Below are positions 15,960 through 23,220 of a stretch of DNA of 64,000 nucleotides, in pieces. A model generated the notes under the pieces. The model was not told where the DNA came from and searched no databases. It worked only from the letters and a program-made list of their open reading frames with translations. How positions within the stretch are numbered: the stretch's first letter is position 1; every line of letters begins with the position of its first letter. The DNA is from Bacteroidota bacterium (GTDB lineage Bacteria > Bacteroidota > Bacteroidia > NS11-12g > UBA955), in the NCBI GenBank assembly GCA_027621365.1, contig JAQCBH010000006.1, positions 38,108 to 102,107 on the forward strand, in the 5' to 3' direction. The translations under genes and the position numbers were made by a program.

Positions 15960-16897
15960 GATTGCAATTGATTGTTTATGGAGGTTTCGATGAATTGTTC
16001 AATGTTCTTGTAGTCGCGCTTTATGAGCTCTTTACCCGTGACTACCCGGTAAAGTTCTTGGTATCTCAACGAAATTTCTTCTACCCATTCATCAGACATC
16101 TCGGGCATTTGATCGCCATCTCTTCCTTGAAATCCCTGTGAAATCAGCCATTCACGCACAAACTCTTTGCTGAGCTGTCGCTGCGCCTGGCCTTTGGATA
16201 AACATTCCTGGTAGGTGTCGGCGTAGAAATAGCGACTGCTGTCTGGGGTGTGAATCTCATCGATCAACATGGGTTCACCTTGCCACAAGCCAAATTCGTA
16301 CTTGGTATCGACCAAAATCAAACCTTGTTTGGCAGCGAATTCAGTTCCGCGTTGAAACAAAGACAAGGAGACTTGATAAAGCTTATCCAGCAAAGACTTT
16401 TCGACAATTCCGCGTGCGATGATGTCTTCGTAGCTAATGTCTTCATCATGCCCAGTTTCGGCTTTTGTAGCAGGCGTCAAAATGGGTTGTGGAAAGGCTT
16501 GGTTCTCCACCATGCCTTCGGGCATAGGGACACCACAGATCATTCGCTTGCCGCTTTTGTATTCGCGCCAAGCATGTCCCGTTAAATAACCCCTAACGAC
16601 GAATTCAACTGCTATGGGTTGGCACTTTCGGCCCATGGTCACTTGAGCATCAGGTTGAGATTGCTTCCAGTTGGGGATGATGTCTTGAGTAAGATCCAAG
16701 AACATACTAGCCACCTCGGTCAGTATTTGACCTTTGAAGGGAATGCTCTTGGGAAGAATATGGTCAAACGCTGAAATACGGTCACAGGCTACGATGATCA
16801 ATTGATCTTCGCCTATGCTGTACACATCGCGTACTTTACCCTTGTAAAAGGCCGTTTGGCCGGGAAACTGAAAATGAGTGGCCGTTAATGCGTTCAC
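15956..16897 (-). CDS. purC: Phosphoribosylaminoimidazole-succinocarboxamide synthase
   Basis: 313-residue SAICAR synthetase of purine synthesis, joining aspartate to CAIR with ATP. It shows GKVRDVYSIGEDQLIIVACDRISAFD near the N-terminus, PIAVEFVVRGYLTGHAWREY, and LILVDTKYEFG followed by IDEIHTPDSSRYF, all conserved in the family; the length matches the longer, yeast-like form common in Bacteroidota. Its last 4 bases overlap the start of the secreted NHL protein gene, an unusual partner for a purine gene. PhoH lies 41 bases upstream in the same direction. Confidence 0.96.
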   Translation of the reverse strand: MNALTATHFQFPGQTAFYKGKVRDVYSIGEDQLIIVACDRISAFDHILPKSIPFKGQILTEVASMFLDLTQDIIPNWKQSQPDAQVTMGRKCQPIAVEFVVRGYLTGHAWREYKSGKRMICGVPMPEGMVENQAFPQPILTPATKAETGHDEDISYEDIIARGIVEKSLLDKLYQVSLSLFQRGTEFAAKQGLILVDTKYEFGLWQGEPMLIDEIHTPDSSRYFYADTYQECLSKGQAQRQLSKEFVREWLISQGFQGRDGDQMPEMSDEWVEEISLRYQELYRVVTGKELIKRDYKNIEQFIETSINNQLQS

Positions 16898-16938
16898 AAC
16901 TATGAGTTACTAGCAAAAATAAATCGGCTCCAACGGGA

Positions 16939-17910
16939 TTAATGAGAATCTTGTTCACATGCCGCATCGGTGTCATAGGCATGTATAATGTCCTTGACCA
17001 ACTTGTGGCGAACGACATCTTCCGTATCCAATTCCACGACCCCGATTCCTTTGATTTTTCGAAGCAAATAAATGGCCTTGGCCAAGCCACTTTGGCTTTT
17101 TTTCGGCAAATCAATTTGTGTCAAATCTCCTGTGATGATCATTTTCGCATGAGGTCCCATACGAGTTAAGAACATTTTGATTTGCAGGTTGGTGCTATTC
17201 TGTGCCTCATCCAAGATGACAAAACAATTGTCAAGCGTACGCCCTCTCATGAAGGCCAGAGGGGCGATTTCAACCGTCCGGCTTTCGATCATGCTTTTGA
17301 GTTTGTCACTGGGAATCATATCCTCCAACGCATCATACAACGGCCTCAAATAGGGATCGATTTTCTCCTTCAAATCGCCCGGCAAGAAACCCAAGTTCTC
17401 CCCTGCCTCTACCGCAGGTCGAGTCAAAATAATGCGTTTGATTTGACGCTCTTTCAAAGCCAACACGGCCATGGCTACGGCTGTGTAGGTTTTTCCAGTA
17501 CCCGCTGGCCCCATGGCGAAAACGATGTCGTTTTTTCGGGCCGCTTGAACCAGCTTTCGTTGATTCTTGGTACGAGCTTTGATTTTTTGACCGCGAGTGC
17601 CGATGAGCAACACTTCTTCGCCCGGCAATTCTCCATTTTCTTGGATTTCATCAGGCGCTAGATCACCCAAAATATCAGATATAGCATGTTCACTCAACTC
17701 TCCTCTACGGCTGTACAATTTTTCCAACAACCGCATCTTTTCTGCAAAGGCTTGTAGAGACTGATCATCCCCAAATACTTTGATTTCATCGCCCCTAGCG
17801 ACGAATTGGAGTTTTGGAAATTTTGATTTGATCAGGTCTAGATTTCGATTTTCAGGACCGTAAAAATCAAGGGGGTTGATAATTTCAAGGTTGTAAACGC
17901 TTTCTGCCAA
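16939..17910 (-). CDS. PhoH-family ATPase, TTG start
   Basis: 323-residue PhoH-like protein: an N-terminal KH-like region (VYNLEIINPLDFYG, then FPKLQFVARGDEIKVFG) and an RNA-helicase-like P-loop domain with Walker A GPAGTGKT near residues 133-140 and FVILDEAQN as Walker B. Homologues act in RNA metabolism, often beside ybeY. The frame is open back to an ATG at 18042, but that would give 44 extra residues lacking family similarity and antisense to the divergent gene. A TTG at 17910 gives the normal length, and a CATATTTG box (one mismatch from the -7 consensus) lies 21-28 bases upstream of it. I therefore call the TTG start; confidence in the start is moderate, in the family high. Confidence 0.92.
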   Translation of the reverse strand: MAESVYNLEIINPLDFYGPENRNLDLIKSKFPKLQFVARGDEIKVFGDDQSLQAFAEKMRLLEKLYSRRGELSEHAISDILGDLAPDEIQENGELPGEEVLLIGTRGQKIKARTKNQRKLVQAARKNDIVFAMGPAGTGKTYTAVAMAVLALKERQIKRIILTRPAVEAGENLGFLPGDLKEKIDPYLRPLYDALEDMIPSDKLKSMIESRTVEIAPLAFMRGRTLDNCFVILDEAQNSTNLQIKMFLTRMGPHAKMIITGDLTQIDLPKKSQSGLAKAIYLLRKIKGIGVVELDTEDVVRHKLVKDIIHAYDTDAACEQDSH

Positions 17911-17936
17911 GGGATGTGCTGTTATTTTGTACAAAT

Positions 17937-18734
17937 ATGCGGGAAGGGCAGCAACAACCGAGCAAGCTATTGCATCTTTTGTGTGATTTCGAAGTGGGCA
18001 GCCCTGAATACTCGGTTTCTCAGGCCCAATTGCTACACGCATTTCCTGATTTCAAGTTGGCCATTAGCCCTCAAGCCATAAAAAAAGGCCACGTTCAGGC
18101 TCAGGCTATTTTCTTGCGATTGGTCCGAAACGCCTTCCCCGCTGGCACCATACATCTCTGTCATTTTCGCACCTTATCCCGTCAACCCAAGCGTTTTGTC
18201 GCTGCATGGAACGAAGGACAGCTCTTTTTGGCCCCCGACAATGGCGTGTTGACCTTGTTGTTTGGATCAGAGTTTACCGATTACTACCGATTGAACGTCA
18301 CGGAGCCCTTTCAATCACCTCTCAAAAGCGCCTATTTGCCAGAAATGATTCGATTGCGGGAAAACGATTTTCAATTGAATGCCATTCTGGAGCCCAAAGA
18401 TTCAGTCGTCAGCACTCAGTTGCTCGCTCCCACCATGTCTGGAAATACCCTCAGATTGACGGTGCTCTACAACGATGCTCATGGAAATGCTTACTTGAAT
18501 TTTGACCGGGCTGCTTTTGACTATTTTGGAGCAGGGCGAACGTTCAGTTTGCGCAATAGTTCTATGTCGATTGATCGCATCAGCCAGCACTATGATGACG
18601 TGATTGAAGGCGAGGTATTGGCCTTATTCGGATGGGGAGATTTGTTGCAGATAGCCGTCAACGCTGGATCTGCTCAACAATACCTCGCCCTGAATGAGGG
18701 AAAAATGTTGTTGTTGGAATTTCACGAATCATGA
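17937..18734 (+). CDS. SAM hydrolase (DUF62)-like protein with degenerate active site
   Basis: 265 residues. The fold is recognisable as SAM hydroxide adenosyltransferase/chlorinase-fluorinase family from FPAGTIHL (residues about 71-78), LFLAPDNGVLTLLFG, and a C-terminal domain starting NTLRLTVLYNDAHGNAYLNFDRAAF. Expected catalytic elements are missing: the N-terminal TDFG-type motif reads CDFEVG, the D-I-x-H segment reads AISPQAIKKGH, and the DPGVG segment is replaced by HFRTLSRQ. Flavobacterial members are already divergent, but this one appears to lack the catalytic aspartate. It is divergent from phoH with starts 26 bases apart, and overlaps the ABM monooxygenase gene by 4 bases. Start chosen at 17937 to avoid antisense overlap with phoH. 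Confidence 0.72.
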   Translation: MREGQQQPSKLLHLLCDFEVGSPEYSVSQAQLLHAFPDFKLAISPQAIKKGHVQAQAIFLRLVRNAFPAGTIHLCHFRTLSRQPKRFVAAWNEGQLFLAPDNGVLTLLFGSEFTDYYRLNVTEPFQSPLKSAYLPEMIRLRENDFQLNAILEPKDSVVSTQLLAPTMSGNTLRLTVLYNDAHGNAYLNFDRAAFDYFGAGRTFSLRNSSMSIDRISQHYDDVIEGEVLALFGWGDLLQIAVNAGSAQQYLALNEGKMLLLEFHES

Positions 18735-19027
18735 TCGTTCGTTGGGTACATATGCATTTCCAGTCTGAGAAGGTGGAGCGATTCATCGCTGCATTCGATC
18801 AGAGCAAAGAAGCCATTCGAATGTCTCCAGGCTGTCTCTCTCTTCGATTGCTTCGAGATCCAGCTGACCCCTGCTCCATTCAAACCCTGTCTACATGGGA
18901 GAAAGCAGAAGACTTGGAACGCTACCGGCACAGCCAATTATTTGAAGATACTTGGGCCAAAACCAAGGTATTGTTCGATGAAAAACCTAGAGCTTACTCA
19001 TACGAACTGCTCCGAGAATTGCTTTAA
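18731..19027 (+). CDS. Antibiotic biosynthesis monooxygenase (ABM) domain protein
   Basis: 98-residue dimeric alpha-beta barrel protein of the ABM/YgiN type. It shows the family layout: strand (VRWVHMHFQSEKVERFIAAF), helix, SPGCLSLRLLRDP, QTLSTWEKAEDLERYRHSQLFEDTW, and a terminal helix. Relatives are quinol monooxygenases or heme-degrading enzymes; which applies cannot be told. It overlaps the preceding SAM-hydrolase-like gene by 4 bases (ATGA), and its own last 4 bases overlap the end of the convergent FAD oxidase gene. Confidence 0.8.
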   Translation: MIVRWVHMHFQSEKVERFIAAFDQSKEAIRMSPGCLSLRLLRDPADPCSIQTLSTWEKAEDLERYRHSQLFEDTWAKTKVLFDEKPRAYSYELLRELL

Positions 19028-20415
19028 ACCCACTTGCCGGGGTTCAATATTCCGTTTGGATCAAATACAGCCTTGATTCCTCGCATCAAAGCGAGTGCTC
19101 CAGGATCCAGTACATCTGATAAATAGGGTGCTTGAACCAAGCCCACCCCGTGTTCTCCACTCAGGGTGCCGCCCAGTTCTTTGCAGAGTTTAAAAATCTC
19201 TTTTATTCCCTTTGGAACTTCTTCTTTCCATTCTTCATCGCTTAAATGCGATTTTAAAATATTGATGTGCAAATTGCCATCACCGGCGTGCCCATAACTC
19301 ACCGTTTCAAAGCCGTAGTGCGAGCGAATTTGTTCCAAGCCTGTCAGCAATTCTGGCAAAGCCGCTCTGGGTACCACAGCATCTTCCTCTTTGTAAATGG
19401 AAATCTGTTTGACCGCCTCACCCATGGCCCGTCTCACCTTCCACCAATCTTCCTGATGTTGGCTCGATTGGGGCATCCACACCTCCAATGCACCCGATTG
19501 GTCCAAGAATCCATACAATTCTTCTGACTGATGCATCAACTCTTCTTCCAATTCTCCCTCTATGGCAATGAGCAAGTAGTATTCTGCATCTTGATGTTCG
19601 GGGAAAGCTGTTTGCGTGGCTTGTTTGCTGATCTGCACGGCTCTCTTTTCCATCAATTCTAAGGCAGCGGGCAGATTGGAGACCGAATTCAAAATTCCAT
19701 TTACCGCAAGGGCCGCTTGTCGGGATTGAGCAAAACAGGCCAACATCAATTTCTCTTTGGCTGGTTTTCGTACCAATTTCACTACCGCTTCGGTAACTAT
19801 GCCCAATAAGCCTTCAGACCCTATCATAAGTTGCGTCAAAGAAAAGCCAGTAGCATTTTTTAGCGTATCGGCCCCTGTCCAAATCAAATCGCCATTTGGC
19901 AGGGCTACTTGTAAGTTTAGAATGTGTTCTCGAGTGGTCCCGTATTTAACCGCCTTGGGGCCTCCTGCACCGTGCGCAATATTGCCGCCAATGGTGCTGC
20001 TTTGAAAGCTGGCCGGGTCTGGCGCATACCACAGTCCGAATTCTTGAGCCTTGGCTTTCAACTCGGCGTTGATGACGCCAGGCTGAACACGTGCTTGGGC
20101 ATTTTTGGTATCAATCTCCAAAATGGCATTGAGCTTTCGGGTAGACAAGACCAATCCGCCTTTGACCGGAAGGCAGGCTCCAGAAAGACCCGTCCCTGCC
20201 CCTCGGGTATAGACAGGAATACCTGCCATGTTGCAATCTTTCAACAAATCGGCCACTTGTTGAGCAGAACGCGGCCAGGCTACCGCCTCAGGAAGGAACA
20301 ATAGATCTTCGGTGTAATCGCTTCCATGTGCTTCGCATACCTCGCGCTGCAAGCTGTAATCTACTTCAGGCAAATGAGATCGCAACAAAGCTTCAATTGG
20401 GCTCATAGGCTGCAA
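19024..20415 (-). CDS. FAD-binding oxidase (GlcD / D-lactate dehydrogenase type)
   Basis: 463-residue flavoprotein that oxidises a 2-hydroxy acid such as glycolate or D-lactate. The FAD-binding PCMH domain covers residues 20-220 (VYTRGAGTGLSGACLPVKGGLVLS, then SSTIGGNIAHGAGG), and the C-terminal FAD-oxidase domain has YGHAGDGNLHINIL and LSGEHGVGLVQAPYL, the latter with the conserved metal- and substrate-binding residues. There is no Fe-S domain (no GlcF-like part), so electrons would go to another carrier. Convergent with the ABM gene (4-base overlap) and divergent from the histidine kinase gene. Confidence 0.88.
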   Translation of the reverse strand: MQPMSPIEALLRSHLPEVDYSLQREVCEAHGSDYTEDLLFLPEAVAWPRSAQQVADLLKDCNMAGIPVYTRGAGTGLSGACLPVKGGLVLSTRKLNAILEIDTKNAQARVQPGVINAELKAKAQEFGLWYAPDPASFQSSTIGGNIAHGAGGPKAVKYGTTREHILNLQVALPNGDLIWTGADTLKNATGFSLTQLMIGSEGLLGIVTEAVVKLVRKPAKEKLMLACFAQSRQAALAVNGILNSVSNLPAALELMEKRAVQISKQATQTAFPEHQDAEYYLLIAIEGELEEELMHQSEELYGFLDQSGALEVWMPQSSQHQEDWWKVRRAMGEAVKQISIYKEEDAVVPRAALPELLTGLEQIRSHYGFETVSYGHAGDGNLHINILKSHLSDEEWKEEVPKGIKEIFKLCKELGGTLSGEHGVGLVQAPYLSDVLDPGALALMRGIKAVFDPNGILNPGKWV

Positions 20416-20481
20416 TATCGCTACAAATGCCTTGTTCGCCCATCATGCAGATATCAACAAGTCAAGGGCGATATTTGTGCC

Positions 20482-21639
20482 ATGAGGGTTCGAAATGGTT
20501 TGAGAATAGGCATGCTGTTGGTCAGCTTGTACCTTGTACTGGCCGTGATTTGGTGGACTTGGTCATTGATTGCCTACGGGGTTCGAACCGTAGAACTAGA
20601 AAAGGCATGGCTCCGACGCGATTATCAGCACATGGAAACTCGGTTAAGCTTGGATTTGGTGACCAATCGCTACCCCGGTCAGCAAGAGGTTATTTGGAAC
20701 GGAATACCTTACAAATGTGGCCTGTCTCAATTGTTCGATGACATCAACGAAAATGAGCATCATCTGCAAATCAAAATTGACCATAATCAACGGCTTTCCA
20801 TCTTTGGCCTAGAGGAACAATTGTCAGCCATTGATAAACGGCTGCGCACGAATAAAACCAAATGGCTGGGCGAAGGTCTTACACTCGGGGCTTTGTTGTT
20901 GGTTATTTTGGGTTTGATGTGGAACAACTTGAACCGCATTTTGAAACTAAATCAGCAACAGACCAATTTTTTATTGGCGGTCACACATGAGTTGAAAACA
21001 CCCATCGCTGCGGCCAAATTGGCCATCGAAACAGCCTTGAGAAAACCTGAACCCGAGTTGTTTGAACGAATGCTTACCCTTTCCAAGCAAAACATGAATC
21101 GCTTGGCAAAAACCATGGATAAAGTATTGCTAGCCACTCGCTTAGATACGAATATAGCCCAACCTAGCAAGGAGTGGATTCCCATTGAAGAACTCATCGA
21201 AGAAAGTTTGAATCAAGCACAGGTAGCCCCAGAATTGATGAAAAACATTCACCTTGATATGGAAATGCGCTTGGAGATATTGGCAGACAAATCCATGATG
21301 GCAACCGCTTTGCAAAATTTGATTAGCAACTCTATAAAATATAGCGAAGAAAATTGCGTTAATATCAATGTCAAGACCCAAGTAGGCAACGAACGTTGTA
21401 CAATTTGGGTCAAAGACAATGGAATTGGAATAGAGGGAACCGAAAAAAAGATGGTGGTCAAGAAGTTCTATCGAGTTGGCGACGAGCATACCCGAGCTAG
21501 ACAAGGCACAGGTCTGGGATTGTATTTGGTGAACCAAATCGCCAAAATGCACAATGCTCAATTGATCATCGAGGACAATACCCCTTCAGGAACTTCTATA
21601 GGAATAGCATTTAAGCATCAAGATTTTCGAATGGAATGA
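20482..21639 (+). CDS. Sensor histidine kinase (HisKA type)
   Basis: 385 residues: a membrane helix at about 8-30, a periplasmic sensor region of about 100 residues (QQEVIWNGIPYKCGLSQLF and around), a second helix near 135-152, then a HisKA domain with His169 in LLAVTHELKTPIAAAK, and an HATPase domain (NLISNSIKYSEEN, VKDNGIGIEG, GTGLGLYLV). The start at 20482 places the first membrane helix close to the N-terminus; an ATATTTG run just upstream resembles the -7 box. It overlaps the response regulator by 4 bases (ATGA). Signal unknown. Confidence 0.92.
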   Translation: MRVRNGLRIGMLLVSLYLVLAVIWWTWSLIAYGVRTVELEKAWLRRDYQHMETRLSLDLVTNRYPGQQEVIWNGIPYKCGLSQLFDDINENEHHLQIKIDHNQRLSIFGLEEQLSAIDKRLRTNKTKWLGEGLTLGALLLVILGLMWNNLNRILKLNQQQTNFLLAVTHELKTPIAAAKLAIETALRKPEPELFERMLTLSKQNMNRLAKTMDKVLLATRLDTNIAQPSKEWIPIEELIEESLNQAQVAPELMKNIHLDMEMRLEILADKSMMATALQNLISNSIKYSEENCVNINVKTQVGNERCTIWVKDNGIGIEGTEKKMVVKKFYRVGDEHTRARQGTGLGLYLVNQIAKMHNAQLIIEDNTPSGTSIGIAFKHQDFRME

Positions 21640-22334
21640 AAAACTACCGAGTTTTAGTAGTGGAGGATGAACAGGATTTGGCTGAATTGTTGAGGCTGAA
21701 CCTTGAGATTGAGGGATACAAGGTAGCTTTGGCACCCCACGGTGCGATTGCCATTCAAAAACTGAAGTCCGAAAGTTTCGATTTGGTAATCATGGACATC
21801 ATGATGCCCAAGATGGATGGTTTTACCGCCATTCAACATGTAAGGCTTACTAACAACGACATTCCAATCATGATTTTGTCGGCTTCCAACCAAAGTCAAG
21901 ATCGAATCAAGGGTTTGAAGTCTGGAGCAGATGATTATTTGTCCAAACCCTTTGAACTGGAGGAGTTGTTGCTGCGTGTTGACAAATTGATTCGCCGCAC
22001 CCAAAAAGACACCACACGCCTAACCTTGACTGAATACAGCTTTGGTTCCAACAAGGTGGATTTCTCTTCTTACGCGGCTGTTGGGGTGCAAGGTGAGTTC
22101 AAATTGACCAAAAAGGAATCTCAATTGCTAAAATTGTTGATTGAGAAGAAAAACGAAGTGGTAACCCGAGAGGAAATACTGAAAACGGTTTGGGGATATA
22201 CGGTCTTCCCTTCCACGCGTACCATCGACAATTTTATTCTGGCTTTCCGCAAGTACTTCGAAGAAGATCCCAAAAATCCCTCCTACTTCCTCAGCCTTCG
22301 TGGCGTGGGTTACAAATTCTCGATCAACGAGTAA
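21636..22334 (+). CDS. OmpR-family response regulator
   Basis: 232 residues: receiver domain with acidic pocket in VVEDEQDLAE, phosphorylatable Asp54 in VIMDIMMPKMDG and lysine in DYLSKPFE; then a winged-helix domain (FKLTKKESQLLKLLIEKKNEVVTREEIL, ended by RGVGYKF). Translationally coupled to the kinase. Its last 11 bases overlap the end of the convergent glycosyltransferase gene. Confidence 0.94.
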   Translation: MKNYRVLVVEDEQDLAELLRLNLEIEGYKVALAPHGAIAIQKLKSESFDLVIMDIMMPKMDGFTAIQHVRLTNNDIPIMILSASNQSQDRIKGLKSGADDYLSKPFELEELLLRVDKLIRRTQKDTTRLTLTEYSFGSNKVDFSSYAAVGVQGEFKLTKKESQLLKLLIEKKNEVVTREEILKTVWGYTVFPSTRTIDNFILAFRKYFEEDPKNPSYFLSLRGVGYKFSINE

Positions 22335-23220
22335 GGATGTCGAAGCGGGCTACTTTGATGTAGTTCTTGTATTCGCCTATTCTCCATCCGAACCAGGATT
22401 CAATCGCGTACAACAAGCGCGCCTTTGCACCCATGTTCTTTTTTGATAAATCGGGCTGGAATTCCCAGTTCATCGCCAATATGCGCTCCTTCATGCAAGC
22501 GGGATGAGTTCCTGCGTAGGGCTTGATGGAGTCGATTTGGTTGTAATCGAATTGGGCCGATGACCCTACCCGTTTGTTGACCGCATCGTCTGAATGCCAT
22601 AAGCGATGAAATTGACGCTGTTTGACTTGCTGTTGCTCCGGATGTTTGACCCAGCCATAGTGATAAACGTAAGCTGGAATCTCGGCTACCCTCAGTTTTT
22701 CGGCTGAACCTTGGCGAAATCCTTGCGCGTCCCTCCAAGAGAATATCTCAGGCTTGTTTTTGATGATACGAATCTCTTTTCGGTACCACCTGCGGCTATC
22801 TCCGATGTAGGCATAAGAGCCATAAAAATGTTTGTAATGCAGCAACAAAGCATCTACGCGTTCATCGTTATGGTATTGGGCCATAGCGGCTCGTATGATG
22901 GGATAATCCTCTTCGTGAAGACATTCGTCAGCCTGAATGTAAATCAACCAATCGGCGTCTGACGATACCAAAGCCTTGGCTTTGTCTGTTTCGACGGCCA
23001 AAACTCTTCCCCCTTCCCTCAAAGAATCATCCCAATGAGTATCGACTAGATGGAGAGGCAAATGCGTAAGTCCTTCCAAATAGGATCGGGTGGAATCTTC
23101 AGAATGGCCAACCGCTATGGAAATTCGGCTGCACAAGGGAGCAATCGATTCCAAGGCTTCTTTGATGGGGTAATCGGCCTTGATGACGTTGCGAGCAATG
23201 GCAAATCCTTCGACCTTCAT
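22324..23220 (-). CDS. Glycosyltransferase family 2 protein
   Basis: 298 residues with the GT-A start EGFAIARNVIKADYPIKEAL, a region of low diversity of charge DWLIYIQADECLHEED that holds the D-x-D-like metal site, and SWRDAQGFRQGSAEK as the likely acceptor loop. Proteins of this kind in Bacteroidota act in surface polysaccharide or lipid glycosylation; donor and acceptor unknown. The start at 23220 overlaps the dnaE stop by 4 bases (ATGA), so it is translated from the dnaE message. The C-terminal about 100 residues (WVKHPEQQQVKQRQFHRLWHSD onward) are helical and basic. Confidence 0.84.
   Translation of the reverse strand: MKVEGFAIARNVIKADYPIKEALESIAPLCSRISIAVGHSEDSTRSYLEGLTHLPLHLVDTHWDDSLREGGRVLAVETDKAKALVSSDADWLIYIQADECLHEEDYPIIRAAMAQYHNDERVDALLLHYKHFYGSYAYIGDSRRWYRKEIRIIKNKPEIFSWRDAQGFRQGSAEKLRVAEIPAYVYHYGWVKHPEQQQVKQRQFHRLWHSDDAVNKRVGSSAQFDYNQIDSIKPYAGTHPACMKERILAMNWEFQPDLSKKNMGAKARLLYAIESWFGWRIGEYKNYIKVARFDILTR

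Noticed and set aside
17911..18042. ATG-initiated 44-residue extension of PhoH
   Set aside because: It is antisense to the divergent SAM-hydrolase-like gene and has no family similarity; a TTG start gives the normal length.
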